Counted from the first letter of the stretch, positions 18,972-29,606 are shown. The stretch is 64,000 nucleotides of DNA from Butyrivibrio fibrisolvens 16/4 (GCA_000209815.1 FP929036.1:2136056-2200055), one strand, 5' to 3'. The notes: generated from the letters alone by a model not told the origin. Numbers and translations are program-made.

Positions 18972-20027
18972 ATGGCGAATAAAGTCACCATTCAAGATAT
19001 TGCAGATGCCCTGGGGGTATCTAGAAATACAGTTTCAAAAGCTATCAATAATACCGGTATCCTTGCAGATGCCACCAGAGAAAAGGTTTTAGCAAAAGCT
19101 GTTGAGATGGGCTATAAACAATTTTCCTATGCTAATTCTATGGAAGATTTCCTAGATAAGGCTTCAGCAAAAAAACCTTTAGCAACTGGAGATATAGCTT
19201 TTTTCAGTGGTTCATTTCTAGACAATTCACATTTTGCATCTACTATGCTTGATAAATTTCAATATGAAATAACACAGCTGGGCTACGGTCTTACAATGCA
19301 GAGAATCACACCTGAGAATGTTGAGGCACTTAGTTTACCAGCTAGCTTTAATAAGGAAAGAACTCAGGGTATTATCTGCGTAGAGATGTTTAATCAAAAA
19401 TACTGCGAGATGCTTTGCGATTTAAACATTCCTATATTATTTGTAGATGCTCCCGTAGGCAGCTATAGTCATCAGCTTGCTGGGGATGTTCTTCTTATGG
19501 ACAACACCACTGGCATCTTCACTATTATCAGTGAAATGAAAAAACGTGGAATTAAGGAAATCGGCTTTATAGGAGAGTCAAACCACTGCCGTTCTTTCTT
19601 TGAAAGATATGTAGCCTTTAGAAATGCTATGTTCCTTAATGGTCTTGAGATTAACGAGGAATACTGTCTCACAGATATCCATAATCATGGACCAGAATAC
19701 TTTGCTTGTCTTTTCGAAAAGCTGGCAAAGCTCAAGAAATTGCCAGAGCTTTTCATCTGTGCAAATGATTTCGTTGCTATCGATCTTGTAAACTGTCTCA
19801 AGATTCAAAAGCATTCATACCCAGAGGATGTTATGATTTGTGGCTTCGATGATTCAGCAGAGTCAAAGGTTATGACTCCTGCTCTTACCACCTGCCACAT
19901 TCACTCACAGATTATGGGATTCACTGCTGCCAATCTCTTAGTATCAAGAATAGAGCAGCCAGATTTGAATTATCGTACCGTATATACGGAGGCAAATCTT
20001 ATTCTAAGAGGTTCCACTAAAGATTAA
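18972..20027 (+). CDS. LacI-family regulator, copy 1
   Basis: 351 residues. The N-terminal helix-turn-helix and hinge read VTIQDIADALGVSRNTVSKA and NNTGILADATREKVL, followed by a periplasmic-binding-protein-like effector domain (about 65-351) with FICANDFVAIDLV and ICGFDDSAES. It is divergent from the transporter operon and is paralogous to the regulator at 27201 (shared SRNTVS, GYKQF, ICGFDD). It presumably senses fructose or fructo-oligosaccharide. Terminator at 20041-20081. Confidence 0.92.
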   Translation: MANKVTIQDIADALGVSRNTVSKAINNTGILADATREKVLAKAVEMGYKQFSYANSMEDFLDKASAKKPLATGDIAFFSGSFLDNSHFASTMLDKFQYEITQLGYGLTMQRITPENVEALSLPASFNKERTQGIICVEMFNQKYCEMLCDLNIPILFVDAPVGSYSHQLAGDVLLMDNTTGIFTIISEMKKRGIKEIGFIGESNHCRSFFERYVAFRNAMFLNGLEINEEYCLTDIHNHGPEYFACLFEKLAKLKKLPELFICANDFVAIDLVNCLKIQKHSYPEDVMICGFDDSAESKVMTPALTTCHIHSQIMGFTAANLLVSRIEQPDLNYRTVYTEANLILRGSTKD

Positions 20028-20040
20028 AATTCACATAACA

Positions 20041-20081
20041 AAAAAGGTTGTCCACTGTAAGGTGTGCAACCTTTTTCTTTT
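20041..20081 (+). terminator. Terminator of lacI copy 1
   Basis: AAAAAGGTTG (20041-20050) pairs with CAACCTTTTT (20067-20076), followed by CTTTTT. Confidence 0.85.
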
Positions 20082-20128
20082 TGGGAACAAAATGGATTAT
20101 AGACACAAATTTTTCACATATACCATAA

Positions 20129-20157
20129 TTTACATCAGGTTGGGGAATGATTATAAT
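20129..20157 (+). promoter_or_regulatory. Promoter of the hypothetical membrane protein
   Basis: TTTACA (20129-20134), 17-base spacer and TATAAT (20152-20157). Confidence 0.6.
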
Positions 20158-20221
20158 TTGAAAAGTACGCACCTTAAACCTTTAAGGGAGTTTACTAATA
20201 TATAAGGAGAATTTGTTATTT

Positions 20222-21278
20222 ATGAGTAACAGAAAAAGAAGAAGAAAACAAAAAGAATGGCAAGTATACTGCTGATAGTAGTAGCACTTGTACTTGTGGC
20301 AGGTGTCGCTGCATATATGTTCTTGTCAAATAAAGATGATAGTGTAGATACAGCATTAGGTAGCGCCACTGAAAAGATTTCAAATGTAGCTAGCTCAGTA
20401 AAAACAGAGAATACAACCAGTACATCAAGCAACGGTGATATCTATGAAGGTTTTCTAGCTGGTAACGAGAAAATGAGCTTTTCTTATTATATGAGTGGCG
20501 ATAGCCTTAGCATTCATGAAAATTCACTTGACTATGAATTGTTTGCCAAGCTTGCTAACAAGGAATACACTCTTCCAGAGCTTGTTGATGGTATGAATAC
20601 TATCTTCACAGATCCTGATGGATTCTATGCACCACAGAAAATCAGCAAGATGTCTTATGCTTACCTTGATTGTGGAAAAGATGGCAACAAGGAACTTGCA
20701 TTGGAATTTGTATGTCCTATCGTTGAGGAAGAATCTACACTGACTATGATATTTAAAGAGATGGATGGAAAGCTTCAGCTTGTACACTCCTTTGATTCTT
20801 GGTCACGTGGAGAAGCTTCAATTAATGAATATGGTTATGTTACTTCAGGCGGTAGTGGCGGTGCTGCACTTCACTACTTCGAAGGTGGTTATATTGATGC
20901 ATCCGGAAAATACAACTTTGCCTACAGCGAAGAAGATTACAGTGGTGTAGATGCATTTGCAATGACATTTGATCATACTGATTTCAATACAGATATTGAG
21001 GCTCTTTCACTTGAGGGCATGGCAGAGATTTTTACTCTAAGAACAAAGCCTTCCACAACAGAAGATTATATGCCTGAGAAATATGCATACACCGTTGATG
21101 GCAGCACAAATCCTAATTTAGAGGATACTTACAAAGAAGTAATGAGTTGCTTCACAGATATTACTTTTATGAGCTATACAGATATGATGAAGATTGAAAC
21201 AGAAAGAAACAATGCCGTTGGTGCCACAGACGATATCATCGCTGGAAACCCAGTAGAGTTTAAGGAATTTTCTCTTAA
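20222..21278 (+). CDS. Hypothetical membrane-anchored extracellular protein (frame split)
   Basis: I do not recognise the family. ATG 20222 follows AAGGAG and gives a basic head MSNRKRRRK; restoring one base in the A run at 20250-20254 joins it to a transmembrane segment (ILLIVVALVLVAGVAAYMF) and a Ser/Thr-rich spacer. An alpha-beta extracellular domain with three blocks around YLDCGKDGNKELALEF and YYMSGDSLSIHENS follows. The visible frame reads on through a perfect terminator to 21639, which is implausible. One extra T at 21268-21271 would end it at 21278, about 350 residues, 20 bases before the hairpin. Lies between the regulator and the repeat-protein operon, so it may belong to the fructan locus. 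Confidence 0.6.
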
Positions 21279-21297
21279 AAATTTTAAAATGGCAATC

Positions 21298-21328
21298 AAA
21301 AGGGGGCTGCATTTTGCAGCCCCCTTTT
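21298..21328. terminator. Bidirectional terminator
   Basis: Perfect 14-bp stem (21298-21311 with 21315-21328) with a 3-base loop; four A on one side and four T on the other, so it works on both strands. It separates two convergent genes. Confidence 0.92.
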
Positions 21329-21364
21329 GCTATAACAATAACCTAATAGGGGAATGGTATTTGT

Positions 21365-24300
21365 CTATTCTTCCTCAGCCTTATCCTCAGAATCCTCATT
21401 GGTATTATCTTGGGATTCTTCACCAGATTCTTCCTCAGACTCTTTTTCTTCTGACTCCTCTGGTTTTACATCAGGCTCATCTGATTCATTTTCCTCAGCA
21501 GTTTTTTCCTCAGATTCTTCAGGCACATCTGCATCGTAAATCTTTACTTCCAGGCGTCCACCGTCATAGCTGTCGTTACCATCAGGGTCGATTGCAAACA
21601 TTACAGAGTCGCCCTTATGAACAGTATAAATTTCCTTGAAGGAAACTGTACGTTCCTCGCCAAAGTTACCCTGGATATCGCCACCAATCCACTTCTTTTC
21701 CTCTCCATTAATGAAGATTCTCATGCAAACACCATTTGCATTAGGATCTGCGCTGTTTGCAAATTTAGTGTAGCTTCCATCCACAACAATTTTGCCATTT
21801 TTTGCAGCCATCCACATGTAAGCCGCGTTTCTTCCATTGCCTGGCTCTACAAAATCAGGCTTGAGTTCTGGCTTTCCGTTATTGTAATAACGATTGTTTT
21901 CTTCATCGAATGGAAGTCTTTCAAAATTCTTTCCATCCCAATCGCACATACCATAGTACCAGCCGTTTTCTCCCTGAACGCCGCTAAAGTCATCTGCAAG
22001 TGTAGTCTTATTTTCTCTAACTTCCTCTTCTGGAATATCACTTGCATCGTAAATGTTTACAGATAGTCTACCAGCGTCCCAGGCATTGTTATCCTTTGCA
22101 TCAATTACAAAGGAAATCTTGTCTCCTCTTGAGACATTTACACCCTCAAGCATAAAGTTTACAGAGTTGTCATTTCCATCGCCTCTAAGGGCTTCTACAT
22201 CCTCAGTTACTACAACTGTATCATTTACATAAACAAGGACCTTTACGCCATCTGGCCAGCTTGGATTGCCATCATTTTGGCCGTACTTCACATAGTTGCC
22301 AAGTACATCGATTTTGCCATCCGCATAGACAACCCACTGATAAATAGCTGCTGCATCCTTAGCTGGATGTACGTAATCCTTCTTCATCTCCAGCCCTTCA
22401 TTCTTTGATGAAAGGAATGCTGAGCTATCATCATTTGTCTTCATCAGACATCTAGCTGAATCGATGCTCTTTCCTTCAAGGAACCACCAGCCATCCTGGC
22501 CCTGTGCAAGTGGTGTTGAAAGGGCACCAAGAGATGTATTGTTAGAGCGCTCTTCATCTCCAACTGTTACTCTAAGCTCGTCGGAATCTGCAATATCTAT
22601 ATCAAGACATCCTCCATCCCAGGCACTATTTTTATTGCAGCCAATATCAAATGTAAGAATATCTCCTGCCCTAACTGGAAGCTTAGAAAAATGAATATTC
22701 TTTATGGTTCTCTTGTCCTCACCTCGTGGACAAGTGCAAACCTCTTTATAAAGCTCATTATTATTTTTGTAGATTGAAACTACTACTCCATCTGGCCAAT
22801 CCATATTTGGATCCTCATTACCAAATTTTGCATAGCTTCCATTGATATCAATCTTTCCATCAGCAGCAACCACCCATTTGTACATTGCATGAGAATTGAG
22901 TCTAGGCTGAACATAATCTCTCTTAACCTCCAGCCATTTCTGCTTTCTAGAAACATATCCGCTTCCATCCTCTGTTTTCTTAGAAAGGATTTCAGCATTT
23001 TTGATTGAACGTCCTTCAAGGTAATACCAGCCATTGCTACCCTGCTCACCAAAATCAACCTTTAGATTTGCAAAGTTTTTCCACTTCTGTTTACCATATC
23101 GGTGGTCTTATTCACAGCATCCTCAACAACAAAGGTATAATTTCCACCGTCGTATGCTGTGTTTTCTTTTCCATCTACCAAAAGTGAGATACAATCCCCT
23201 GGCTTAACAGCAAGACCTTCATAGCTTAAATCCTTTGTAACCTCTTTTGATACCTCTGGAGCAAACTCTTCCTTCTTAAGAACAGTTTTATTTCTCATAA
23301 GATAAACTGTTGTGCCATCAGGCCATTCAGGATTCTTATCAAGATTCTTGTGCTTTGTGTATGTAGTTAAAACGTCAACACTGCCTTCTTCTTTTGCCAC
23401 CCATTTTACAATGGCAGCTCTGCCCTTATTACCAGGCATAATATAATCACGCTTAATCTCTACGCCATCTTTTGTAGTGTACTTTTCATTCTTAACATAG
23501 CTCTCCAGGTTTACTGCATACATAGGATCATTGTAATAACCTGACTGATAGCAAAGACCATTTACACCCTGTACATTAAAGTCCTCTACTGTAGAGCAAT
23601 TGTTAGATCTGCTAGGAGCATATGATACAACATTCTTTTCAGTCTTACCTGTAAGTGGAGTTATTCCCTTAATAGAGAATTCATACTTACCAGCATCATA
23701 CGCATTGTTTTCCTTTGGATTTACAACCATTGTGATGAAATCATCTTTTGCAACATCCACCTCTGCAACATCCAGGCGCTTTGTCACTTCGTTTATACGA
23801 TCTGGCTCAAAATCCTCTGAAATAAGAGGCTTGTCATTATGGAAAATAGTTACCTTTGTTCCATCTGGCCAGCTAGGATTTTTATCCTCATTCTTAAACT
23901 TTGTATAAGAAGCATCTATTTTGATTTTTCCAGTCTGAGCAACCTTCCACTTAATCACAGCGGAACGTCCCTTACCTGTATTTACAAAATCACGCTTAAT
24001 TTCAAGATAGCTTTCATCAAAATATCTTTCTTCGTCTTTTTCGAAGTTTGTCATATTCAGAGTGTCTGTTGGGTCATCCTCGTAGCCTTCCTGATAGAAC
24101 CAACCATTATTACCCTGCTCACCGAAATCGTATTTTACATCAGCAAAATTCTGTCTTGTTTCGGTTTCATCAATTGCCACATCCTTCTCGGTGGAGATGC
24201 CTTTTCTATCTAAAATGTTAATATCAAAGGCACCGCCATCATAGGATGCATTACCGTCAGCTGACACCATAAAATATAACTTATCCGCAGTCGTTACTTT

Positions 24301-25451
24301 TATGTCCTTATCACGGAACTTGATTTCATTAGTTCCTGATGAAGGAGCAGCTACTTTCTTTGTATATAAATTCTCCCCATTCTTATAAACAGAGACGGTA
24401 ACACCATCTGGATACTTAGGATTTCCATCGTTCTGCTCGAACTTTGAATATTTCATCCTAAGCTCTATATCTCCATCCACAGCTGGCTGCCAACAAAGAA
24501 TCGCATTATCATTGATAGATGGATGAATGAAGCCCTCACTCATTGTGAGATTTGGTGATGTGCTATTTAAATATTCCTTGCCATCAAATGCTGAAACAAG
24601 CTTTGCATCCTTAACACTCTTACCGTGAAGATATGTCCAACCTCTATGTCCCTCAGCACCGAAGTCCTCAAAGTTATTAGCATTATTATTTTTCTTTCAT
24701 GGTCAACAGTTGCCTGAAGTCCCTTATTATCAACATCATTTATTGATACATAAAGTGAGCCACCATCATAAGCATTATTTGCCTTTGCATCTACTACAAA
24801 ATAAAGGCTTTCAAGCTCTTTAACCTCCAGATCCTTGAGCTCCTGCTCTAGAACCTTTTCTGTTTCTGTGCTGACATCCACATCATATCTTCCCAGCATC
24901 TCGTCACCTTTATACGCATATACGGTAACACCATCTGGATATGATGGATTCTTATCACCATTTACAGATTTTACATATGTAAGACTAACATTTACTTTTC
25001 CAGCCTTTGCAGCGCGCCACTCTAAGATAGGAGCAGCAGCTTCAGAAGTATGGATGAAATTGTTTTTAACCTCAAGACCGCTTACACCACGCTGCGAATA
25101 TTTCTCTCCATCAAAATTCTCAAGTCTCTGTGAACGACTAGGAGTTTGCGCAGAGCCATATCGATAAAACCAGCCATTCTTTCCCTGCTCGCCGAAATCA
25201 CTTACGTTAAATGCGTTGTTAGTACGGTTTGGTACATCTACAAATTCAGGTTCTTCATACCCTTTTACATCAAACACCTCTGGCCATTTTGCTGATAGAA
25301 ATGTAAGACCTGTTTCCTCTACCAAGCCTCCATCACTAAGATTATTAGCAACTGTCAAAGCAGCTGCTGCACCGCCACCGATAACAGCCACGCCTGCCAG
25401 TGCAAACAATGCCTTTTTTGTGATTAGTTTTTTAACCACATTTTTTACCAT
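21365..25451 (-). CDS. Giant surface protein of seven tandem carbohydrate-binding-like modules (frame split at two sites)
   Basis: About 1362 residues once one base is restored in each T run at 24689-24693 and 23076-23080. The N-terminus has a basic stretch and a hydrophobic segment (ALFALAGVAVIGGGAAAALT), acting as signal peptide or anchor. Seven modules of about 165-185 residues follow, each with three marks: an opening FGEQGxNGWxYxxG, a middle [YW]PDGVxVxVYKN, and a closing NNAYDGGxLxVxI. The last module is degenerate (NANGV). The C-terminus is a Glu/Ser/Asp tail of about 50 residues without LPXTG. The all-beta pattern resembles non-catalytic carbohydrate-binding sandwiches, but I cannot assign a family. 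It starts 13 bases after the GH32 lipoprotein (AAGGGGGAATAAAT ribosome site), so it is probably a fructan-capture protein; this is inference. Confidence 0.75.
21530..25205 (-). repeat. Seven tandem protein-coding modules
   Basis: Approximate extent of the seven modules in the giant protein. The seven closing motifs are NNAYDGGS, NASYDGGA, NNAYDAGK, NTAYDGGN, NSAWDGGC, NNAWDAGR and NDSYDGGR. The repeat is at protein level; nucleotide identity between modules is modest, suggesting an old expansion. Confidence 0.8.
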
Positions 25452-25463
25452 ATTTATTCCCCC

Positions 25464-26969
25464 TTACTTAAATACCTTAAACTCCTCCACAGTCATCTTT
25501 GACTTAATACTAAAGATTCCCCATTCCATACCCTGTGAAAGATACATACGCTCCGTAAATGCGATATCTCCATTTACGTACATTGATACAACACCATCAG
25601 CTATAACCATCTTTACATCAAGCTGATCCATTTTTCCAAAATCATAATCCACATATGACTGTGGAACCTCTGCCATAATATTGTCTGTGTTGTAAAACTC
25701 AATACGCTTATTTGCAGCATTGAATACAATATTAAGCTTGCCTACGTTTTCACTATCAAGATTAAAGGCGAAACCAAACATTCCATTTTCATCGAAATCT
25801 TTGATTTTGGCATCCACAATATAGCTTCCAAGAAGACGCTTGAATCCTGCTACCTCATAATCTTCTCCAGAAAACTTAAGAACATCTCCATCAGCCTTTA
25901 TAGACTCTGTCAGCTTTTCAGGTGAAGCAGAAAGTTCATTTGTCATACCAGCTTCAATTTCATTTACCATTACAGGTCTAAGGCTGCCATCTTTTTCCTG
26001 AATCAGCTCGTGGGTAACCATATTGCCACCCCAGTCATATTCCGCATCATCAGCATGTCCTACCTTTGTACCGTTCCAACCAACAACAAAAAGTCTCTCG
26101 CCATCTGTTTCCATTCTTCCAGCATAGAAACCATTGCCATCAAAGAAATCTCTTGCAGGCTTTTTGAATCCTGACTTTAAATCATCTGTCACTCTGTAAT
26201 GAACAAGTCTGTTTGGCCACTGATCAGAGAATGAAAGATACCATTTATTCTTATATTTAAGAAGTGTTGGACACTCCATATTTGAATCTGTATCCATATC
26301 GTTTTCAAAGAATACGCCATCATCATTCCAGGTCTTTAAATCCTTTGAAGTGTACTTTGCAATTACACCAGTGTTGTTGCTTCTGGTAGTAACAAGCATC
26401 CAGTAGCAATCCTCATCCTCCATATATAAAACGTATGGATCTCTGAAGTCATTCTTTGCATAATTCTCGTTTGCGTAGAAAGTATCCTCAGGTACCTTCT
26501 CCCAATTTTCAAGGTCATCGCTAATGGCATGCATTACAGCTTCCTTTGGTTCATATGCATCATTATGACCTGTATAGAAAGCGTGATACTTTCCATTTTT
26601 ATCTTTGATTACACTACCTGTACCAAGTGCAATATCCTGATCTTTAATAGTCTCACCGTAATTAATTACAACTCCCTTGTCATCATAATTAACAAAATCC
26701 TTAGTCTGCATCATTGCCCAAGGATGATATCCCTGCTTACCATTTCTTTGATCTGCCAGGTAAAAAATATTGTAGGTACCATCATCATAAAATGGCATTG
26801 TATCACCTACGAATCCCTCGACTGATGCAGGGAAAACTACATGGTTATCTATGCTCTCTCCCAAATACTGTTCCTCCGCTTCCTGTTTAGCTTCTGATGT
26901 CCCTGCAGAACAGCCAATACAGCTTAGGCTAAGGGCGCCAAGCAAAAGCATAACGATTATTCTCCTCAT
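25464..26969 (-). CDS. Secreted GH32-type lipoprotein (fructan hydrolase)
   Basis: About 501 residues from the ATG behind AAGGAGGGTAT; a longer frame upstream lacks a ribosome site. Lipoprotein signal with SLSCIGC. The propeller has PFYDDGTYNIFYL (position of the usual WMNDPNG, with the nucleophile-equivalent Asp in FYDDG), FRDPYVLY (transition-state RDP) and MECPTLLKY (acid/base Glu), then a C-terminal beta-sandwich. It is a divergent GH32 anchored outside the membrane, likely trimming levan or inulin. It is the first gene of the operon with the seven-module protein. Because the first-blade motif is not canonical, activity should not be assumed. Confidence 0.82.
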   Translation of the reverse strand: MRRIIVMLLLGALSLSCIGCSAGTSEAKQEAEEQYLGESIDNHVVFPASVEGFVGDTMPFYDDGTYNIFYLADQRNGKQGYHPWAMMQTKDFVNYDDKGVVINYGETIKDQDIALGTGSVIKDKNGKYHAFYTGHNDAYEPKEAVMHAISDDLENWEKVPEDTFYANENYAKNDFRDPYVLYMEDEDCYWMLVTTRSNNTGVIAKYTSKDLKTWNDDGVFFENDMDTDSNMECPTLLKYKNKWYLSFSDQWPNRLVHYRVTDDLKSGFKKPARDFFDGNGFYAGRMETDGERLFVVGWNGTKVGHADDAEYDWGGNMVTHELIQEKDGSLRPVMVNEIEAGMTNELSASPEKLTESIKADGDVLKFSGEDYEVAGFKRLLGSYIVDAKIKDFDENGMFGFAFNLDSENVGKLNIVFNAANKRIEFYNTDNIMAEVPQSYVDYDFGKMDQLDVKMVIADGVVSMYVNGDIAFTERMYLSQGMEWGIFSIKSKMTVEEFKVFK

Positions 26970-27012
26970 ATACCCTCCTTTTGGTGCTACTGCACCTTCG
27001 AATGTTACATTT

Positions 27013-27065
27013 ATACTATCATTATGGTGCATATGTATCAATTAGTTTGTGCAAATGTATCACAA
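27013..27065 (-). promoter_or_regulatory. Promoter and operator-like repeats of the GH32 lipoprotein operon
   Basis: On the minus strand, TTGATA (27036-27041) and TAGTAT (27013-27018) are 17 bases apart. The plus strand reads GGTGCATATGTATCAA across the -35 and TTGTGCAAATGTATCACAA at 27047-27065. These match words in the 18759-18932 region, implying a shared LacI-type regulator. Confidence 0.6.
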
Positions 27066-27140
27066 TTTTGTAGAAACCATTGATTTTTCAATGTTTGATT
27101 TTGTACAAAATGCACACTAGTATTTTTTAGAATGGTGCAT

Positions 27141-27169
27141 TTGACACATTTTTGATATTCCTGTACTAT
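27141..27169 (+). promoter_or_regulatory. Promoter of the second lacI-type gene
   Basis: TTGACA (27141-27146), 17-base spacer, TACTAT (27164-27169). The -35 lies within GTGCATTTGACACA, an operator-like word. Confidence 0.7.
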
Positions 27170-27200
27170 AAATGTAACTAAAAATACTTAGGAGAATATA

Positions 27201-28247
27201 ATGAGTAACCGCGTTACCCTTCAGGAAATTGCAGACTCTCTTGGACTTTCAAGAAATACTGTTTCAAGAGCTTTAAATAACACAGGAAATGTTTCTGCCA
27301 GCACCAGAAATAAAATCTGCCAGGCCGCACTTGCTATGGGCTACAAGCAGTTTGTATCAGCTGATTCAATTGCACCACTTTCAGAATCACCAAGCCTTAC
27401 ACCTGGTGCCAAATCTGAAATTGCTTTATTCACACAGGCATTTCCAGGTAATTCCCATTCTGGAACAAAAATGCTAGAAGCCTTCCATCACAAAATTGAT
27501 GCATTAGGCTACAAGCTTTCTATAAACATAATTCGTGATTACGAAATAAATAACCTATGCTTTCCAGCAAATATAAATTTAGAAAACATCGCAGGCATAA
27601 TCTGTATGGAATTATTTTCTATCCCATACTGCGAATTTCTGTGCAAGCAGGGTATTCCGCTACTTTTTGTGGATACACCAATCACACAAAAGAGCTCTAT
27701 CGATGCAGATGTTTTGCTCATGGAAAATCTTTCAAGTGTTTACCATATGTTGGATTCCTTGGTGGAAGCAGGCAACAAAAAAATATCCTTTGTAGGTGAT
27801 CGTTTCCACTGCCAATCCTTCTATGAAAGATGGCAGGCATATGTTTCAGTCCTTGCAGACAGAGGGCTTACATTAGATACTGATTGTTGCATTCTTGCTG
27901 AAGACAGCGCGCCATATTCCGATGCCAATTGGCTAAGCGAACAGATTGCAGCCCTGCCTTCTATGCCAGATTTATTTTTCTGTGCCAACGATTTCCTTGC
28001 TATGTCAGTGCTTAAGGCATTACGATTACTTGGTAAAAATGTTCCAGAGGAAGTTCGTATATGCGGATTTGACGATGCACCAGAATCTACTCTTACAGAG
28101 CCTAGCCTTACTACTGTAAAAATCCACAGTAGCTCTATGGGATACACTGCTGCAGAGCTACTACTTTCACGTATTGCCAATCCACATATTCCTTTTAAGA
28201 AAACTTATATCGAAACAGATATTATTTACAGGGATTCATCTAGATAA
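27201..28247 (+). CDS. LacI-family regulator, copy 2
   Basis: 348 residues; HTH VTLQEIADSLGLSRNTVSRA followed by NNTGNVSASTRNKI and an effector domain with FFCANDFLAMSVL and ICGFDDAPES. It is divergent from the GH32-lipoprotein operon. Its close likeness to copy 1 (18972) and the similar intergenic layout indicate duplication of a regulator-plus-promoter unit. Confidence 0.92.
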   Translation: MSNRVTLQEIADSLGLSRNTVSRALNNTGNVSASTRNKICQAALAMGYKQFVSADSIAPLSESPSLTPGAKSEIALFTQAFPGNSHSGTKMLEAFHHKIDALGYKLSINIIRDYEINNLCFPANINLENIAGIICMELFSIPYCEFLCKQGIPLLFVDTPITQKSSIDADVLLMENLSSVYHMLDSLVEAGNKKISFVGDRFHCQSFYERWQAYVSVLADRGLTLDTDCCILAEDSAPYSDANWLSEQIAALPSMPDLFFCANDFLAMSVLKALRLLGKNVPEEVRICGFDDAPESTLTEPSLTTVKIHSSSMGYTAAELLLSRIANPHIPFKKTYIETDIIYRDSSR

Positions 28248-28332
28248 TTATGTGATACAATGGAAGAACTGTTTTTTGTAGTCTGGTTTTCTACCGACTC
28301 ACAAAAACTTAATGATAATAGGAGCTTTACTT

Positions 28333-29193
28333 ATGTTTGATTCAATAGAAGATATTTGCAAAATTGAAGAGGAATCTCATATTCCTTTTTGGAAAATAGT
28401 TCAGGAGGATGATTGCAAGGAGCGTGCCGTTTCCTTGGAGGAATCTTTTCAGGCTATGAAGGCTATGTATACAGCCATGAAGGAATCTGCCTTAAATTAT
28501 GATTCGCATATACGAAGTAACAGCGGACTCGTTGGCGGGGAAGCTGGACTTCTTAGAAAATATTTAGATGAAGGTCAGCCTTTAGTTGGAGAATTCACTG
28601 GGCGTGTTATGGAGCTTGCACTTCGTGTAGCCGAGGGCAATGCCTGTATGAAGCGTATCGTTGCTGCACCAACAGCAGGTTCCTGCGGTGTTGTACCTGC
28701 TGTATTCATTGCCGCTCAGGAAAAGCTTGGACTATCAGATGAAAAAATGACAGAGGCTCTTTTTGTTACAGCAGGAGTAGGTGCAGTCATTGCAAAACGC
28801 GCATCCCTTGCAGGTGCGGAAAGCGGCTGTCAGGCCGAAATTGGCTCAGCTTCTGCTATGGCTGCTGCCGGTCTTGTTTATCTAAAGGGAGGCACAGGAC
28901 GACAGAGTGCCAATGCCGCCTCACTTGCCCTTAAGAATCTTTTGGGACTTGCCTGCGATCCAGTTGCAGGTCTTGTTGAGGTTCCTTGCGTTAAAAGAAA
29001 TGTATGCGGTGCCATGAATGCAGTGACATCTGCAGAGCTTACTATGGCTGGAATCGAAAGCCGCATTCCTGCGGACGAAGTTTTCGACGCCATGAGCGCC
29101 ATCGGGAAAAATATGAATCCAAATATAAAAGAAACCGGCACAGGTGGCGTTGCCGCCACACCTACCGGTTTAAAAATAGCTAATTCAATCTAG
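28333..29193 (+). CDS. sdaAA: L-serine ammonia-lyase, iron-sulphur dependent, alpha subunit
   Basis: About 286 residues from ATG 28333 behind GGAG; an ATG 21 bases earlier has no ribosome site. Family marks: RSNSGLVGGEAG, AAPTAGSCGVVPAV, ESGCQAEIGSASAMAAAG and PVAGLVEVPCVKRN with cysteines that would hold the 4Fe-4S cluster. With SdaAB it converts serine to pyruvate and ammonia in the cytoplasm. Unusually its partner gene is 3.2 kb away on the other strand. Confidence 0.93.
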   Translation: MFDSIEDICKIEEESHIPFWKIVQEDDCKERAVSLEESFQAMKAMYTAMKESALNYDSHIRSNSGLVGGEAGLLRKYLDEGQPLVGEFTGRVMELALRVAEGNACMKRIVAAPTAGSCGVVPAVFIAAQEKLGLSDEKMTEALFVTAGVGAVIAKRASLAGAESGCQAEIGSASAMAAAGLVYLKGGTGRQSANAASLALKNLLGLACDPVAGLVEVPCVKRNVCGAMNAVTSAELTMAGIESRIPADEVFDAMSAIGKNMNPNIKETGTGGVAATPTGLKIANSI

Positions 29194-29201
29194 TATATGA
29201 A

Positions 29202-29591
29202 TTACTGCTCACCAAGTTTTCCGTGCTTCTCGTAGTTTGTAATGCGAGAAGCCTTATTTTTGTCGTCTACAAAAACAACCTTTGGCTTGTGCTCCTTGGC
29301 TTCAGCGGCGTCTACGCTGCAATAGCACATGATGATTACATGGTCGTTTACTGATACGCAACGAGCTGCTGCACCATTAAGGCAAATCACACCGCTTCCA
29401 CGCTCGCCTGCTATTGTGTATGTTTCAAAACGGTTTCCATTCTCCACATCAACAATCTGCACCATCTCGTATTCAAGGATGCCTGCAGCATCCAACAAAT
29501 CCTCGTCAATGGTGATACTTCCAACATAATCAAGCTCTGCCTGTGTTACTGTTGCTCTGTGTATTTTGCCTTTAAGCATTGTTAAATTCAT
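29202..29591 (-). CDS. panD: Aspartate 1-decarboxylase proenzyme
   Basis: 129 residues. [20 protein letters not shown] is followed by Ser25; self-cleavage between Gly24 and Ser25 makes the pyruvoyl cofactor, and this numbering matches the E. coli enzyme, supporting ATG 29591. NGAAAR and VIIMCY are conserved. It makes beta-alanine for pantothenate and is the last gene of the panG-panB-panC-panD operon, 15 bases after panC. Convergent with sdaAA. Confidence 0.95.
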   Translation of the reverse strand: MNLTMLKGKIHRATVTQAELDYVGSITIDEDLLDAAGILEYEMVQIVDVENGNRFETYTIAGERGSGVICLNGAAARCVSVNDHVIIMCYCSVDAAEAKEHKPKVVFVDDKNKASRITNYEKHGKLGEQ

Positions 29592-29606
29592 TTCTTTATA
29601 CCTTTC

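Noticed and set aside
20257-21639. A single 460-residue frame running from the membrane protein into the region of the next gene
   Set aside because: Its last 110 codons pass through a perfect 14-bp terminator and lie antisense to the acidic tail of the repeat protein; the real end is probably near 21278.
25464-27041. A 24-residue N-terminal extension of the GH32 lipoprotein
   Set aside because: It lies over the promoter and has no ribosome site; the ATG at 26969 has AAGGAGG and starts a proper lipoprotein signal.
28272-28307. Hairpin TTTTTGT...ACAAAAA before sdaAA as terminator of the second lacI gene
   Set aside because: The stem is convincing (AGTC/GACT, GGT/ACC inside) but no T tract follows on either strand, so the role is unclear.
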